Below are positions 1 through 7,146 of a DNA stretch of 38,269 bases, piece by piece. Under the pieces are notes generated by a model. That model saw only the letters and a program-made list of their open reading frames with translations, was not told the DNA's origin and did not search any database. Position 1 is the stretch's first letter. Each line of letters begins with the position of its first letter. Source of the DNA: Dechloromonas sp. (GTDB taxonomy: Bacteria > Pseudomonadota > Gammaproteobacteria > Burkholderiales > Rhodocyclaceae); contig JAEUOG010000061.1 of assembly GCA_016790815.1 (NCBI GenBank), positions 1-38,269 of the forward strand, written 5' to 3'. The translations under genes were made by a program, and so were the position numbers.

Positions 1-110
1 GATCGACGTTAATGAAGCAAATCCATAATTGCCAATGATGAGCAATTCGCTATTGCCGCCTAAAAACGGTTAGCCGGGGCTGCTAGAGCCTTGTTACCAA
101 AGATAGCCGG

Positions 111-128
111 CGGGGACTTCGGTCCCCG
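111..128. other. Stem-loop with TTCG loop
   Basis: A perfect 7-bp GC-rich stem (CGGGGAC / GTCCCCG) closes a TTCG loop, a very stable RNA fold. No T-run follows on either strand, so an intrinsic terminator is not certain. It could be the 3' structure of a transcript entering from outside the window or part of an intergenic repeat. Confidence 0.4.
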
Positions 129-198
129 TCGTCAATTCCGGGGCGCCTGATTCGCGCTTTTTCCGGATACCCCGCATTTCGCTGTGCTCCGCTCATTC

Positions 199-234
199 CT
201 GCGGTGAACCGGAAAAAACGGCCAAAAATGAAAT
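199..234 (-). repeat. 36-bp element, copy A
   Basis: Read on the minus strand this is the closest copy to the consensus built by eye from the four intergenic copies (one difference in 36, no gaps). It begins ATTTCATTTTTGG, passes through CCGTTTTTTCCGG and ends TTCACCGCAG. It lies about 30 bases downstream of the stop codon of the minus-strand tonB gene, in the same orientation. Other copies: 7042-7077 (minus), 10179-10214 and 16102-16137 (plus). Confidence 0.75.
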
Positions 235-262
235 CCGCGTTGTTGATCCGGCAGGTTATCGC

Positions 263-940
263 TTAATTATCCAGCCGGAACAGCACGGGCACGATGACTG
301 TCGCCTCTATGGCTTCGTCGCCACGCCGGGCCGGCACGAATCGCCAGTGCAGCACACTTTGCCGTGCCGCCTCGTCCAGCCGGTCGTAAGCGCTGCTTTT
401 TTCGATGTCGACCGCCGCAGCCCGGCCATCGGCAGTCACCCGCACCTTGAGCAGCACCTTGCCCTCCTCGCCCAGCCGGCGCGAGATCGACGGGTAATTG
501 GGCTCGGGATTGTTCAGGTAAGCAGCATTGAAACGCGGCGCGCTGACCGTGGCCGGTGCCGATGCGGCGACCGGGGCGGGGTTGGCGGCGGGCGGTGCGT
601 TCGGTGCGACGACGGCCGGCGCTGCTGGCACGGAGAGGGCTGCCGGGGCGCTGGCCTGCTCTGGCCGCACGGCCAGGATGGGCCGTGGCGTGGGCTTTTC
701 CCGCTGTGGCTTGGCAGCGGCGGGTTTTTCCGGCGCGGCAGGCGGGATGACCTGCGGGGCAGCGATTTTTTCAGCGAGTTGAACCGTTACCAGGAGGGGC
801 GCAGGCTCGCGCCGGTCCACATCCAGCGTTTGCGGGTAGAGCAGAACGGCCAGGTGCAGTGCGATGGCGATCAGGAAATATCGGCTGCTGTGCCGCCACT
901 CGGCTGTTTTGGGCTGGGGAGGGCAAGGGCCTGCGGTCAT
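263..940 (-). CDS. tonB: TonB-family energy transducer (paralogue 1)
   Basis: TonB transmits proton-motive-force energy from the ExbB-ExbD motor in the inner membrane to outer-membrane receptors. The 225-residue product has a short basic N-terminus, one membrane anchor (FLIAIALHLAVLLY), a long Pro/Ala-rich periplasmic spacer and a C-terminal TonB domain (YPSISRRLGEEGKVLLKVRV... WRFVP) ending VIVPVLFRLDN. I chose the ATG at 940. An upstream GTG (979) would add 13 residues ahead of the anchor. A TATAAT hexamer sits only a few bases upstream of this ATG on the minus strand, so the message may have almost no leader. It is divergent from a second tonB at 1050 whose C-terminal domain is closely similar, and a copy of the 36-bp element lies downstream. 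The family call is firm; the receptor it serves is unknown. Confidence 0.9.
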   Translation of the reverse strand: MTAGPCPPQPKTAEWRHSSRYFLIAIALHLAVLLYPQTLDVDRREPAPLLVTVQLAEKIAAPQVIPPAAPEKPAAAKPQREKPTPRPILAVRPEQASAPAALSVPAAPAVVAPNAPPAANPAPVAASAPATVSAPRFNAAYLNNPEPNYPSISRRLGEEGKVLLKVRVTADGRAAAVDIEKSSAYDRLDEAARQSVLHWRFVPARRGDEAIEATVIVPVLFRLDN

Positions 941-1049
941 CGGCCGATTATATCCGCCGGCCCTGTGACAATTTGCCACATCGGCAATCCGGCCCTGACT
1001 GCTTAGAATCCGCGTCTCGTTAAGTTTCTGTTTTTCAACGTTTTTTAGT

Positions 1050-1745
1050 ATGGATCAAGAGCCGCCCGTGACCGCGCTTGTTTTGCCACCGCTCGATTGC
1101 CGGGAAGTGCCCCTTTCCCGTGGCGAACGCCTCGCGAATGCCACGCTGGTCGTCCTGCTGCATCTCGCGCTGGCCTACGCCATGCTGTACGTCTCGGTCA
1201 GCAACGATCTGATCGCCCTGCCGCCAAGTATCAGCGTCCGCCTGTTGCCGATGATCGAAGAAAAAGTCGAGCCGGCCAAGCCGCTGCCGCCACCTCCCAA
1301 GCCGGTGCCGCAGGTGCGGAAGCCGCCGGTCATTCGGCCGCAACCCGTTCTTGCCGTAGCGAGCCCGGCCGCGACGAGCAGTTTTACTGTCGCACCCCAG
1401 CCGCCGGCCCCGCCGCCGCAGCCTGTCGTTGCCGCGCCGCCCGCCCCTCCGGCACCGGTTGCCGTGGTAGCCGCCCGTTTCGATGCCGATTACCTGCACA
1501 ACCCGAAACCGGTCTATCCGGCGCTTTCACGGCGCATGAGCGAGGAAGGCAAGGTTTTGCTGAAAGTACGCGTCAGTGCCCAAGGCACGGCGCTGGACGT
1601 GGCGGTGTCGAAATCGAGCGGCTTTCCCCGGCTCGATGCGGCGGCCGTCGAGGCAGTCACCCGCTGGCGCTTTGTGCCGGCCAAGCGGGGTGATGAGGCA
1701 GTTGATTCGTCGGTGATCGTGCCGATCACCTTTGCGCTTGAGTAG
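1050..1745 (+). CDS. tonB: TonB-family energy transducer (paralogue 2)
   Basis: A 231-residue TonB-type protein: one N-terminal membrane segment (about residues 28-48), a Pro-rich spacer with PPPPKPVPQVRKPP-like runs, and a C-terminal TonB domain with YPALSRRMSEEGKVLLKVRV and WRFVPAKRGDEAV. It heads the cluster tonB-exbB-exbD-receptor-PepSY protein, so it most likely energises the siderophore receptor encoded at 2981. The gap to exbB is 12 bases. Its C-terminal domain is obviously paralogous to that of the divergent gene at 263-940, while the spacers differ. I saw no clear Fur box between the two genes by eye. Confidence 0.93.
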   Translation: MDQEPPVTALVLPPLDCREVPLSRGERLANATLVVLLHLALAYAMLYVSVSNDLIALPPSISVRLLPMIEEKVEPAKPLPPPPKPVPQVRKPPVIRPQPVLAVASPAATSSFTVAPQPPAPPPQPVVAAPPAPPAPVAVVAARFDADYLHNPKPVYPALSRRMSEEGKVLLKVRVSAQGTALDVAVSKSSGFPRLDAAAVEAVTRWRFVPAKRGDEAVDSSVIVPITFALE

Positions 1746-1757
1746 GAAAGGAAAAGC

Positions 1758-2492
1758 ATGCATTCCCAAATGGGCCTTGCCCACTTCTGGAGCCAGGGCG
1801 ACCTGGTTACCCATACCACCGCCATCATCCTCGCCGCGTTGTCGCTGGCCTCGTGGTCGGTCATTCTCTCGAAGATGTTGTCGACCTGGCGTGCCTCGCG
1901 CTCGCAGGAGAAAGCGCTGAACGGATTCTGGGCGGCCAACTCCCTGCCCGAGGCGCTGGAAACCCTGCGCCGCGACGATCCCTCCGGCATCTTCGCCGGC
2001 CTGGCACTAACCGGCGCCCACGCCGCCCAGGCGCACCAGCAGAACGCCGCGCGCGGCATCGGTGCCGGGGTCAATGCCAGCGAATTCGTCACCCGTTCGA
2101 TGCGCTCGCAGATCGTCAACACCCAGGCACGGATCGAACGCGGCCTGACTTTTCTCGCCTCCGTCGGGTCGACCGCCCCCTTCATTGGGCTGTTCGGCAC
2201 GGTCTGGGGCATCTACCACGCGCTGGTCGGGCTCTCCGGCGCAACGCAGGTGGTGCTCGACAAGGTGGCCGGCCCGGTTGGCGAGGCGCTGATCATGACG
2301 GCGGCCGGCCTCTTCGTCGCCATTCCCGCCGTGCTCGCCTACAACGCCTTCACCCGCGCCAACCGGCTGGTCGCCGTGCAACTCGACGGCTTCGCCCATG
2401 ACCTGCATGCCTACCTGACCACCGGCGTGCGCGTCGGCGGCAACGTCAACCTGGTCGACATCGGCGCCGCCCGCGCCAGCCGGCAGGCCTGA
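1758..2492 (+). CDS. exbB: ExbB / MotA-TolQ-ExbB proton-channel subunit
   Basis: ExbB is the multi-pass inner-membrane scaffold of the TonB motor. The 244-residue protein shows the family layout: a first membrane segment at about residues 20-42, a large cytoplasmic loop, then two more segments at about 133-157 ([21 protein letters not shown]) and 178-198 ([19 protein letters not shown]). These last two carry the conserved GLFGTVWG and AIPAVLAYN signatures. A GGAAAGGAAAAG ribosome site precedes the ATG. exbD starts two bases after the stop codon, so they are co-translated. It is a paralogue of tolQ at 25128; the neighbouring tonB and receptor genes favour ExbB over TolQ. Confidence 0.94.
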   Translation: MHSQMGLAHFWSQGDLVTHTTAIILAALSLASWSVILSKMLSTWRASRSQEKALNGFWAANSLPEALETLRRDDPSGIFAGLALTGAHAAQAHQQNAARGIGAGVNASEFVTRSMRSQIVNTQARIERGLTFLASVGSTAPFIGLFGTVWGIYHALVGLSGATQVVLDKVAGPVGEALIMTAAGLFVAIPAVLAYNAFTRANRLVAVQLDGFAHDLHAYLTTGVRVGGNVNLVDIGAARASRQA

Positions 2493-2494
2493 TC

Positions 2495-2905
2495 ATGGCT
2501 TTCGGAAGCTTCGACGAGGCTGGCGTCACCCAGCCCATGGCCGAAATCAACACCACGCCGCTGGTCGACGTGATGCTCGTGCTGCTGGTCATCTTCATCA
2601 TCACCGCCCCGCTCTTTCACCAAGCCGTGCCGATCGACCTGCCGCAGGTCAACGCCACCAAGCTCGACGACAAGCCGGAAGTGATCCAGCTCGCCATCGA
2701 CATCGACGGCAAGATTTTCTGGAACGGCGAGGCGCTCGACCGGGCGTCGCTCGACACCCGCTTCGCCGCCGCCAGCGCCCGCCAGCCGGAACTGCACCTG
2801 CGCGCCGATCGCAAGGTGGCCTACGAAAAGGTGGCCGACGTGATGGCCGCCGCGCAGCGGGCGAGCATTGTAAAAATTGCATTTCTGACCGAGCCGGGGC
2901 GCTAG
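2495..2905 (+). CDS. exbD: ExbD / TolR-family proton-channel subunit
   Basis: ExbD couples proton flow to TonB movement. The 136-residue protein has the standard form: a short cytoplasmic tail with INTTPLVDVMLVLLVIF, in which Asp25 at the start of the single membrane helix is the conserved proton-relay residue, and a periplasmic domain of about 90 residues ending near AAQRASIVKIAFLTEPGR. It directly follows exbB. Family membership is clear; the adjoining tonB and receptor place it in iron/siderophore import. Confidence 0.94.
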   Translation: MAFGSFDEAGVTQPMAEINTTPLVDVMLVLLVIFIITAPLFHQAVPIDLPQVNATKLDDKPEVIQLAIDIDGKIFWNGEALDRASLDTRFAAASARQPELHLRADRKVAYEKVADVMAAAQRASIVKIAFLTEPGR

Positions 2906-2980
2906 CCGTCACGGTGTTTCGTGGGCCGCCGTCGGGAGGCTGGGGTTTTGTTGTTCAAAATATCAAAAGGGGAAAATCGC

Positions 2981-5131
2981 ATGCAGGAGCTTCGATTCAA
3001 ATTGTCGCCGGTAGCGCTTGCGGTACTGGGTGGCCTGGGGTGTCTGGGTGGCTTGCCGGCCCAGGCTGAGGAGGCCAGGGAATTGTCGACGGTCAAGGTC
3101 AGTGGCGAGCGGGATACGCGCGTCGTGCCGCTCGATTTGCCGGCCAGCACGGGCTCGCGCCTCGGCGTTACGATCAAGGAAATTCCGGCCAGCGTCGATG
3201 TCCTCAGCCAGGAAGTGATGCAGGAACGCGGTGACCGGACGATGGTGGAAGCGGTTGGCAAGGTTGCCGGCATGAACGGTGCCCGGGTCGGCGGTTCGCA
3301 TACGGGCTTTTCGGTGCGCGGCTTCATCGATAACGGTGTTACCTGGCTTTACAACGGCGTACGGGTTCCCGGCGGCTCCAACATGTCTTCCCGCATTCTT
3401 GATACGGCCAACTACGACCGCATCGAAGTCCTGCGTGGCCCGGCAGCGGTGCTCAATGGGGAGGGCGGCACGGGTGGAACGATCAACCTGATTTCACGGG
3501 CGCCCAGTTTCGCGGCGCAGCCGTTCGAAGTCGACTACGCGTTGTCCAGCTACAACTCGCATCGCTTCCATGCCGGTACCGGCGGCGCCATCAAGGATGA
3601 CGCCGTGGCCTATCGTGCCGATATCAGCACCAATCGCTATGGCAGCCATGTTGACGGCGAACGTACGACGCTCGACCGGTTTACCGGTTCGGTACTTTTC
3701 AAGTTCAGCGATACGCTGAAACTGACACTTGAGCTGGACAAGATGCGCGACGATGTCAAAGACTTCTACTACGGCACGCCGCTGGTCAACGGCAAGATCG
3801 ATCGTTCTCTGCGCGACATCAATTACAACAACCTGACCGACAACGTGTACGAGTCCGACACCACCTGGCTGCGGGCCAATCTGGAGTGGCATGCAACGCC
3901 GGACATCGAAGTGCGCAACCAGATGTACTACTACGACTCCTTCCGGAACTGGCGCGATGTAAACGATTTCAAATACAACGCGGGCGCTGTTCCCACGGTC
4001 ACGCGGACGACCTGGTCAGACCTCGATCACGATCACCAGTTGCTCGGCAATCGGCTGGATGTGTTGTTCAAGGGGAAGATCGGCGGCCTGGATAATCGTT
4101 TCCTGATTGGTGCTGACATCAACCGCACGGACTACAAGACGAATCGCAACGGCTTCCCGACTGGTGTCGAGGCGCCGGTGAATGCCTATTCCCCGCCGGC
4201 TGTGAATTTGAGTAGCGGAACCAATATTTTCAAGGCTCTGGCGCGCGACATCACCATCGAACAGACGTCGGTTTTCGTCGAGGACCAGTTGTCCGTCACG
4301 AAGAATCTCAAGCTGGTCGGCGGTTTGCGCCACGACCAGTTCAAGACCGAATGGATTTATTACGATCAGGCCGGTGCACCCCGCGAGACGAAGAGCCATA
4401 ACTTCAATTCCTGGCGCGTCGGTGCTGTTTACGACCTGACGCCGGAAGCCACGGTGTACATCTCCTATGCGACGGGGGTCGAACCCGGCGGCACCTTGCT
4501 CGTGCTCAACCGGAACCAGAGCCAGCTGGACCTGACGACAGCCCAGCAGCTGGAAGTCGGCGTAAAGCAGGGATTCTGGAACGGCAAGGGCGAGTGGACT
4601 GCGGCGCTCTATGACATCCAGAAAAAGAACGTATTCGTACCGGATCCGCTCGCGCCGTCGAGGCGCCTGCCGATCGGGAAGCAGTCTTCGCAGGGCATCG
4701 AACTGAGCCTTGGTCTGCGCCCCACCGAGCAGTGGCAAATCGATGGCAACATCGCCTACGTTCATGCCCGCTACGATGAGTACTCAGCTGGCAACCCGCC
4801 GGTTTCGCTGAATGGCAACGAGCCGCGTCTGGTCCCGAAATGGATGGCCAACCTCGGCGTCCGTTACATGCCGACCGCCGCCTGGACCTTTGCTGCCTGG
4901 GCAAGGCATGTCGACAAGGCCTACATCAACGACGCCAATACGCTAGAACTGCCGGCCTACACGACGCTCGACCTGTCGGCGGACTACAAGCTCAGCAAGT
5001 CCATGGACGTGGGCTTCCGCGTGCGCAACGCTACCGACGAGCTGTATGCCGAGTCGTCGTATGGCCAGGCTGCCCAGGTGATGATTGCCAATCCGCGAAC
5101 CTATGAGCTGTCGCTGCGCATGCGGTTCTGA
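2981..5131 (+). CDS. TonB-dependent siderophore-type outer-membrane receptor
   Basis: An outer-membrane gated beta-barrel that imports a ferric chelate. I start it at the ATG at 2981, preceded by AGGGGAAAA. This gives a proper signal peptide (about residues 1-29, ending PAQA) and 716 residues; a GTG at 2921 would add 20 residues before the signal. After the signal comes a TonB-box-like ELSTVKVSG. The plug follows (IKEIPASVDVLSQEVMQERG, FSVRGF, YDRIEVLRGPAAVLNGEGGTGGTINLISR), then a barrel ending in the usual aromatic residue (ELSLRMRF). The plug wording is typical of FpvA/FhuA-like siderophore receptors; the ligand cannot be read from sequence. It sits 75 bases after exbD and is followed by a hairpin and a PepSY-TM gene. 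Confidence 0.92.
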   Translation: MQELRFKLSPVALAVLGGLGCLGGLPAQAEEARELSTVKVSGERDTRVVPLDLPASTGSRLGVTIKEIPASVDVLSQEVMQERGDRTMVEAVGKVAGMNGARVGGSHTGFSVRGFIDNGVTWLYNGVRVPGGSNMSSRILDTANYDRIEVLRGPAAVLNGEGGTGGTINLISRAPSFAAQPFEVDYALSSYNSHRFHAGTGGAIKDDAVAYRADISTNRYGSHVDGERTTLDRFTGSVLFKFSDTLKLTLELDKMRDDVKDFYYGTPLVNGKIDRSLRDINYNNLTDNVYESDTTWLRANLEWHATPDIEVRNQMYYYDSFRNWRDVNDFKYNAGAVPTVTRTTWSDLDHDHQLLGNRLDVLFKGKIGGLDNRFLIGADINRTDYKTNRNGFPTGVEAPVNAYSPPAVNLSSGTNIFKALARDITIEQTSVFVEDQLSVTKNLKLVGGLRHDQFKTEWIYYDQAGAPRETKSHNFNSWRVGAVYDLTPEATVYISYATGVEPGGTLLVLNRNQSQLDLTTAQQLEVGVKQGFWNGKGEWTAALYDIQKKNVFVPDPLAPSRRLPIGKQSSQGIELSLGLRPTEQWQIDGNIAYVHARYDEYSAGNPPVSLNGNEPRLVPKWMANLGVRYMPTAAWTFAAWARHVDKAYINDANTLELPAYTTLDLSADYKLSKSMDVGFRVRNATDELYAESSYGQAAQVMIANPRTYELSLRMRF

Positions 5132-5148
5132 TCCAGCCGGGCCAAGTG

Positions 5149-5180
5149 CGCGGAACGAAGGCAAGGGCCGGCGTTCCGCG
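5149..5180 (+). other. Intercistronic stem-loop
   Basis: A perfect 9-bp inverted repeat, CGCGGAACG (5149-5157) and CGTTCCGCG (5172-5180), lies 18 bases after the receptor stop codon and 50 before the PepSY-TM gene. There is no T-run, so it may stabilise or process the receptor message, or attenuate transcription into the next gene, rather than end it fully. Confidence 0.4.
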
Positions 5181-5230
5181 TACCCGGCCGGGGTTTCAAT
5201 GACCCCATGGTCGGCAAACACTAAATCGGG

Positions 5231-6460
5231 ATGGCTGCATCGGTGATTCGCCGCATTTTTGTCTTGCTCCACCGCTACATCGGCCTGGTCATCACGCTGT
5301 TCCTGATCACCGTCGGTCTGACCGGCTGCCTGCTGGCATTCCAGCCTGAATTGAACCGGCTGGTGACGCCGCACCTGTTCCCGGCCGAGCGGGGCGGACG
5401 TCCGCTCGATCTGGCGACCCTGGCCGAGCGTGCCCAGCGGATACTGCCCGCAGCGCAAATCAACCTGATCGACGTCGGAGCGCCGGAAACGGTGATCGTC
5501 CGCTATGAACCGGGCAAGGCAGCAGACGCGGAAAGCGCTGTCACGGCGGGCTACCACGAGCTGTTTCTCGATCCGGTCAGCGGTGTCGAGCTCGGCCGCC
5601 GTGTTGCTGGGACCGGATTGCCCACGGGGATGGACAATCTGATGCCGTTCATCTTCCGCTTGCACTACAACCTGTCGCTGGGCGATCTGGGCATGTGGTT
5701 GTTGGGCATTGCTGCCCTGCTGTGGACAATCGACTGTTTCGTCAGTTTCTTTCTCACCTTGCCGGCAAGGGGGCGAACGCGCAGTTCACCGGCTACCGGG
5801 GTTCAACGCCGCAGTTATTGGATGCGCTGGAAGCCGGCCTGGCTCGTCAAATGGCAGGCTTCCGCCTTCCGACTCAATTTCGATCTGCATCGCGCCGGCG
5901 GCCTGTGGACCTGGCTTGCCTTGCTGATCTACGCCTGGTCCAGCGTGTACATGAACCTGCACGACAGCGTTTACGCGCCCGCTACCCGGCTGTTTCTCGA
6001 TTATCCGGCGCCCTACTGGGAACTGCCCCGGCGGGAAACCCGGCTGGAACAGCCTGGGCTGGATTGGCTACAGGCAGTCGGCACTGCCCAGCGCCTGATG
6101 GCTGAACAAGCCGTTGCGCAAGGCTTCACCTTGGATAAGACGGTCTCCATGCGCCTTGACCGGGCAAGGCACCTCTACATCTACCAGGTACGCAGCAGCC
6201 GCGATATTCAGGATCGGCGTGGCAGAACGCGCCTTGTCCTCGACGCCAATACGGGGGAGATGAAGCAGCTGCATCTGCCTACCGGCCAGCACAATGGCCT
6301 GACCGTGACGATGTGGCTGAACGCGCTGCACGATGCGAATGTGTTCGGTTTGCCGTATCGCATCTTCGTTTCGATGCTGGGTTTGTTGATTGTGATGCTG
6401 GCGAGTACCGGCGTGTATGTCTGGTGGAAAAAACGTCGGGCCAGAACTTCGTCCGTTTAG
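5231..6460 (+). CDS. PepSY-associated membrane protein (putative siderophore-iron reductase)
   Basis: A 409-residue inner-membrane protein of the PepSY-TM family. I see four hydrophobic segments: about residues 16-37, 153-175, 222-241 and 376-398. Periplasmic PepSY-like portions lie between them. Histidines recur at membrane edges (LLHRYIGL, FRLHYNLSLG, FDLHRAGGLW, LNALHDANVFG), as expected for heme-binding members. Characterised relatives such as FoxB, FpvG and PiuB act in periplasmic reduction and release of iron from siderophores. The position just after a siderophore receptor and tonB-exbBD fits that role, but the reductase activity is inference. The C-terminus is basic (WWKKRRARTSSV). 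The next gene is convergent, its stop 16 bases away. Confidence 0.85.
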   Translation: MAASVIRRIFVLLHRYIGLVITLFLITVGLTGCLLAFQPELNRLVTPHLFPAERGGRPLDLATLAERAQRILPAAQINLIDVGAPETVIVRYEPGKAADAESAVTAGYHELFLDPVSGVELGRRVAGTGLPTGMDNLMPFIFRLHYNLSLGDLGMWLLGIAALLWTIDCFVSFFLTLPARGRTRSSPATGVQRRSYWMRWKPAWLVKWQASAFRLNFDLHRAGGLWTWLALLIYAWSSVYMNLHDSVYAPATRLFLDYPAPYWELPRRETRLEQPGLDWLQAVGTAQRLMAEQAVAQGFTLDKTVSMRLDRARHLYIYQVRSSRDIQDRRGRTRLVLDANTGEMKQLHLPTGQHNGLTVTMWLNALHDANVFGLPYRIFVSMLGLLIVMLASTGVYVWWKKRRARTSSV

Positions 6461-6476
6461 CGAAGAAACCCGGCCG

Positions 6477-7127
6477 TCAGCCCGCCATGGCCAGATCGAC
6501 CCGGTAACTCCGCGTCGCATGCACGCCTTCCACCTTGATCGGCAGCAACACCTTGCTGCGTTCCAGCGCCTTGATGATGCGCGAGATGGTTTCGAAACGC
6601 AGGTCGGTGATGTCGGCAATGTCCTGCCGGGTTGGCAGCACGACTTGCCCGGCGTTGTCGGTGAATAGCCGGATCAGGCCAAGAACGCGATCCACCGCCT
6701 GACCGCCGCGCAGGGCGACGACTTCGGCGGCCCGTTTCTGGGCCTGGGCCAGCGAGGCGAGCAGCGAATCGCCGGCCATGGCGCTGGCGCCTTCCGGCCA
6801 CGGCGCGAGTTCGCACTGGGTGAGCGCGGTGGCCGAGAATGTGTAGCAGCCGAAGAGCATGGTCTCGCAGCCGAGGATGTCGCCGGGGATGGCGAGGCTG
6901 GCAAACGATACCTCGCCCGAAGAACCCGCGTTGTCGAGCCGGATCACCCCGCGTTTGAGCCGCCAGGCCAGGCCGTCGGCGCCGGCTTGATAGACGCCTT
7001 GGCCGGCCGCAAGTTGCCGGGCGGTTCGTACGGGGCTATTGCTACGGTCAACCGGAAAAATCGGGCGAATTTGAAATCTCCTGGCTTGAATGACAACCGC
7101 CCCGACAGAGGGCGGGGCGGTTGGCAA
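6477..7127 (-). CDS. Crp/Fnr-family transcriptional regulator, start uncertain
   Basis: A cyclic-nucleotide-binding-type sensory domain (about residues 35-125, ending near the ECELAPW-like stretch) is followed by a Crp-type helix-turn-helix: VVLPTRQDIADITDLRFETISRI, then IKALERSKVL. FNR-style N-terminal Fe-S cysteines are absent. The only conventional start in frame is a TTG at 7127, which lies beside the terminator hairpin of the upstream receptor gene, so residues 1-20 would be encoded by hairpin and repeat DNA. A cleaner ribosome site (AGGAG, 7078-7082) sits seven bases ahead of an in-frame ATT at 7070. Homology-like sequence begins only around residue 33. The regulator lies 20 bases after the copper-receptor stop and may control it. 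Function is inferred from family only. Confidence 0.75.
   Translation of the reverse strand: MPTAPPSVGAVVIQARRFQIRPIFPVDRSNSPVRTARQLAAGQGVYQAGADGLAWRLKRGVIRLDNAGSSGEVSFASLAIPGDILGCETMLFGCYTFSATALTQCELAPWPEGASAMAGDSLLASLAQAQKRAAEVVALRGGQAVDRVLGLIRLFTDNAGQVVLPTRQDIADITDLRFETISRIIKALERSKVLLPIKVEGVHATRSYRVDLAMAG
7042..7077 (-). repeat. 36-bp element, copy D
   Basis: Minus-strand copy, 30 of 36 positions matching the hand-built consensus, no gaps: it begins ATTTCAAATTCGCCCG and ends TTTTTCCGGTTGACCGTAG. It follows the receptor terminator (7095-7122) and overlaps the apparent N-terminal codons of the Crp/Fnr gene, where it would encode FQIRPIFPVDR. Confidence 0.7.
7095..7122 (-). terminator. Terminator-like hairpin after copper receptor
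   Basis: A perfect 10-bp stem (AACCGCCCCG / CGGGGCGGTT) with an 8-base loop lies 25 bases beyond the receptor stop on the minus strand. The following bases (GTCATTCAAG) are a poor T-run, so termination may be partial and allow read-through into the Crp/Fnr gene. Confidence 0.6.
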
Positions 7128-7146
7128 GACTCTGAGGCAGAGTCGA

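Larger units (their letters stand above)
1..262. other. Left-edge intergenic region
   Basis: No gene could be supported here. One frame at the extreme left stops after eight codons (bases 2-28) and might be the tail of a gene outside the window, but nothing identifies it. The stretch holds a strong hairpin with a UUCG-type loop (111-128), one minus-strand copy of the 36-bp element (199-234), and a second pairing in which the CCGGAAAAA side of that element can pair with TTTTTCCGG near 159-167. Confidence 0.5.

Noticed and set aside
940-1050. A Fur box between the divergent tonB genes
   Set aside because: No stretch resembles the GATAATGAT-type 19-bp palindrome closely enough; iron control is likely on biological grounds but not visible.
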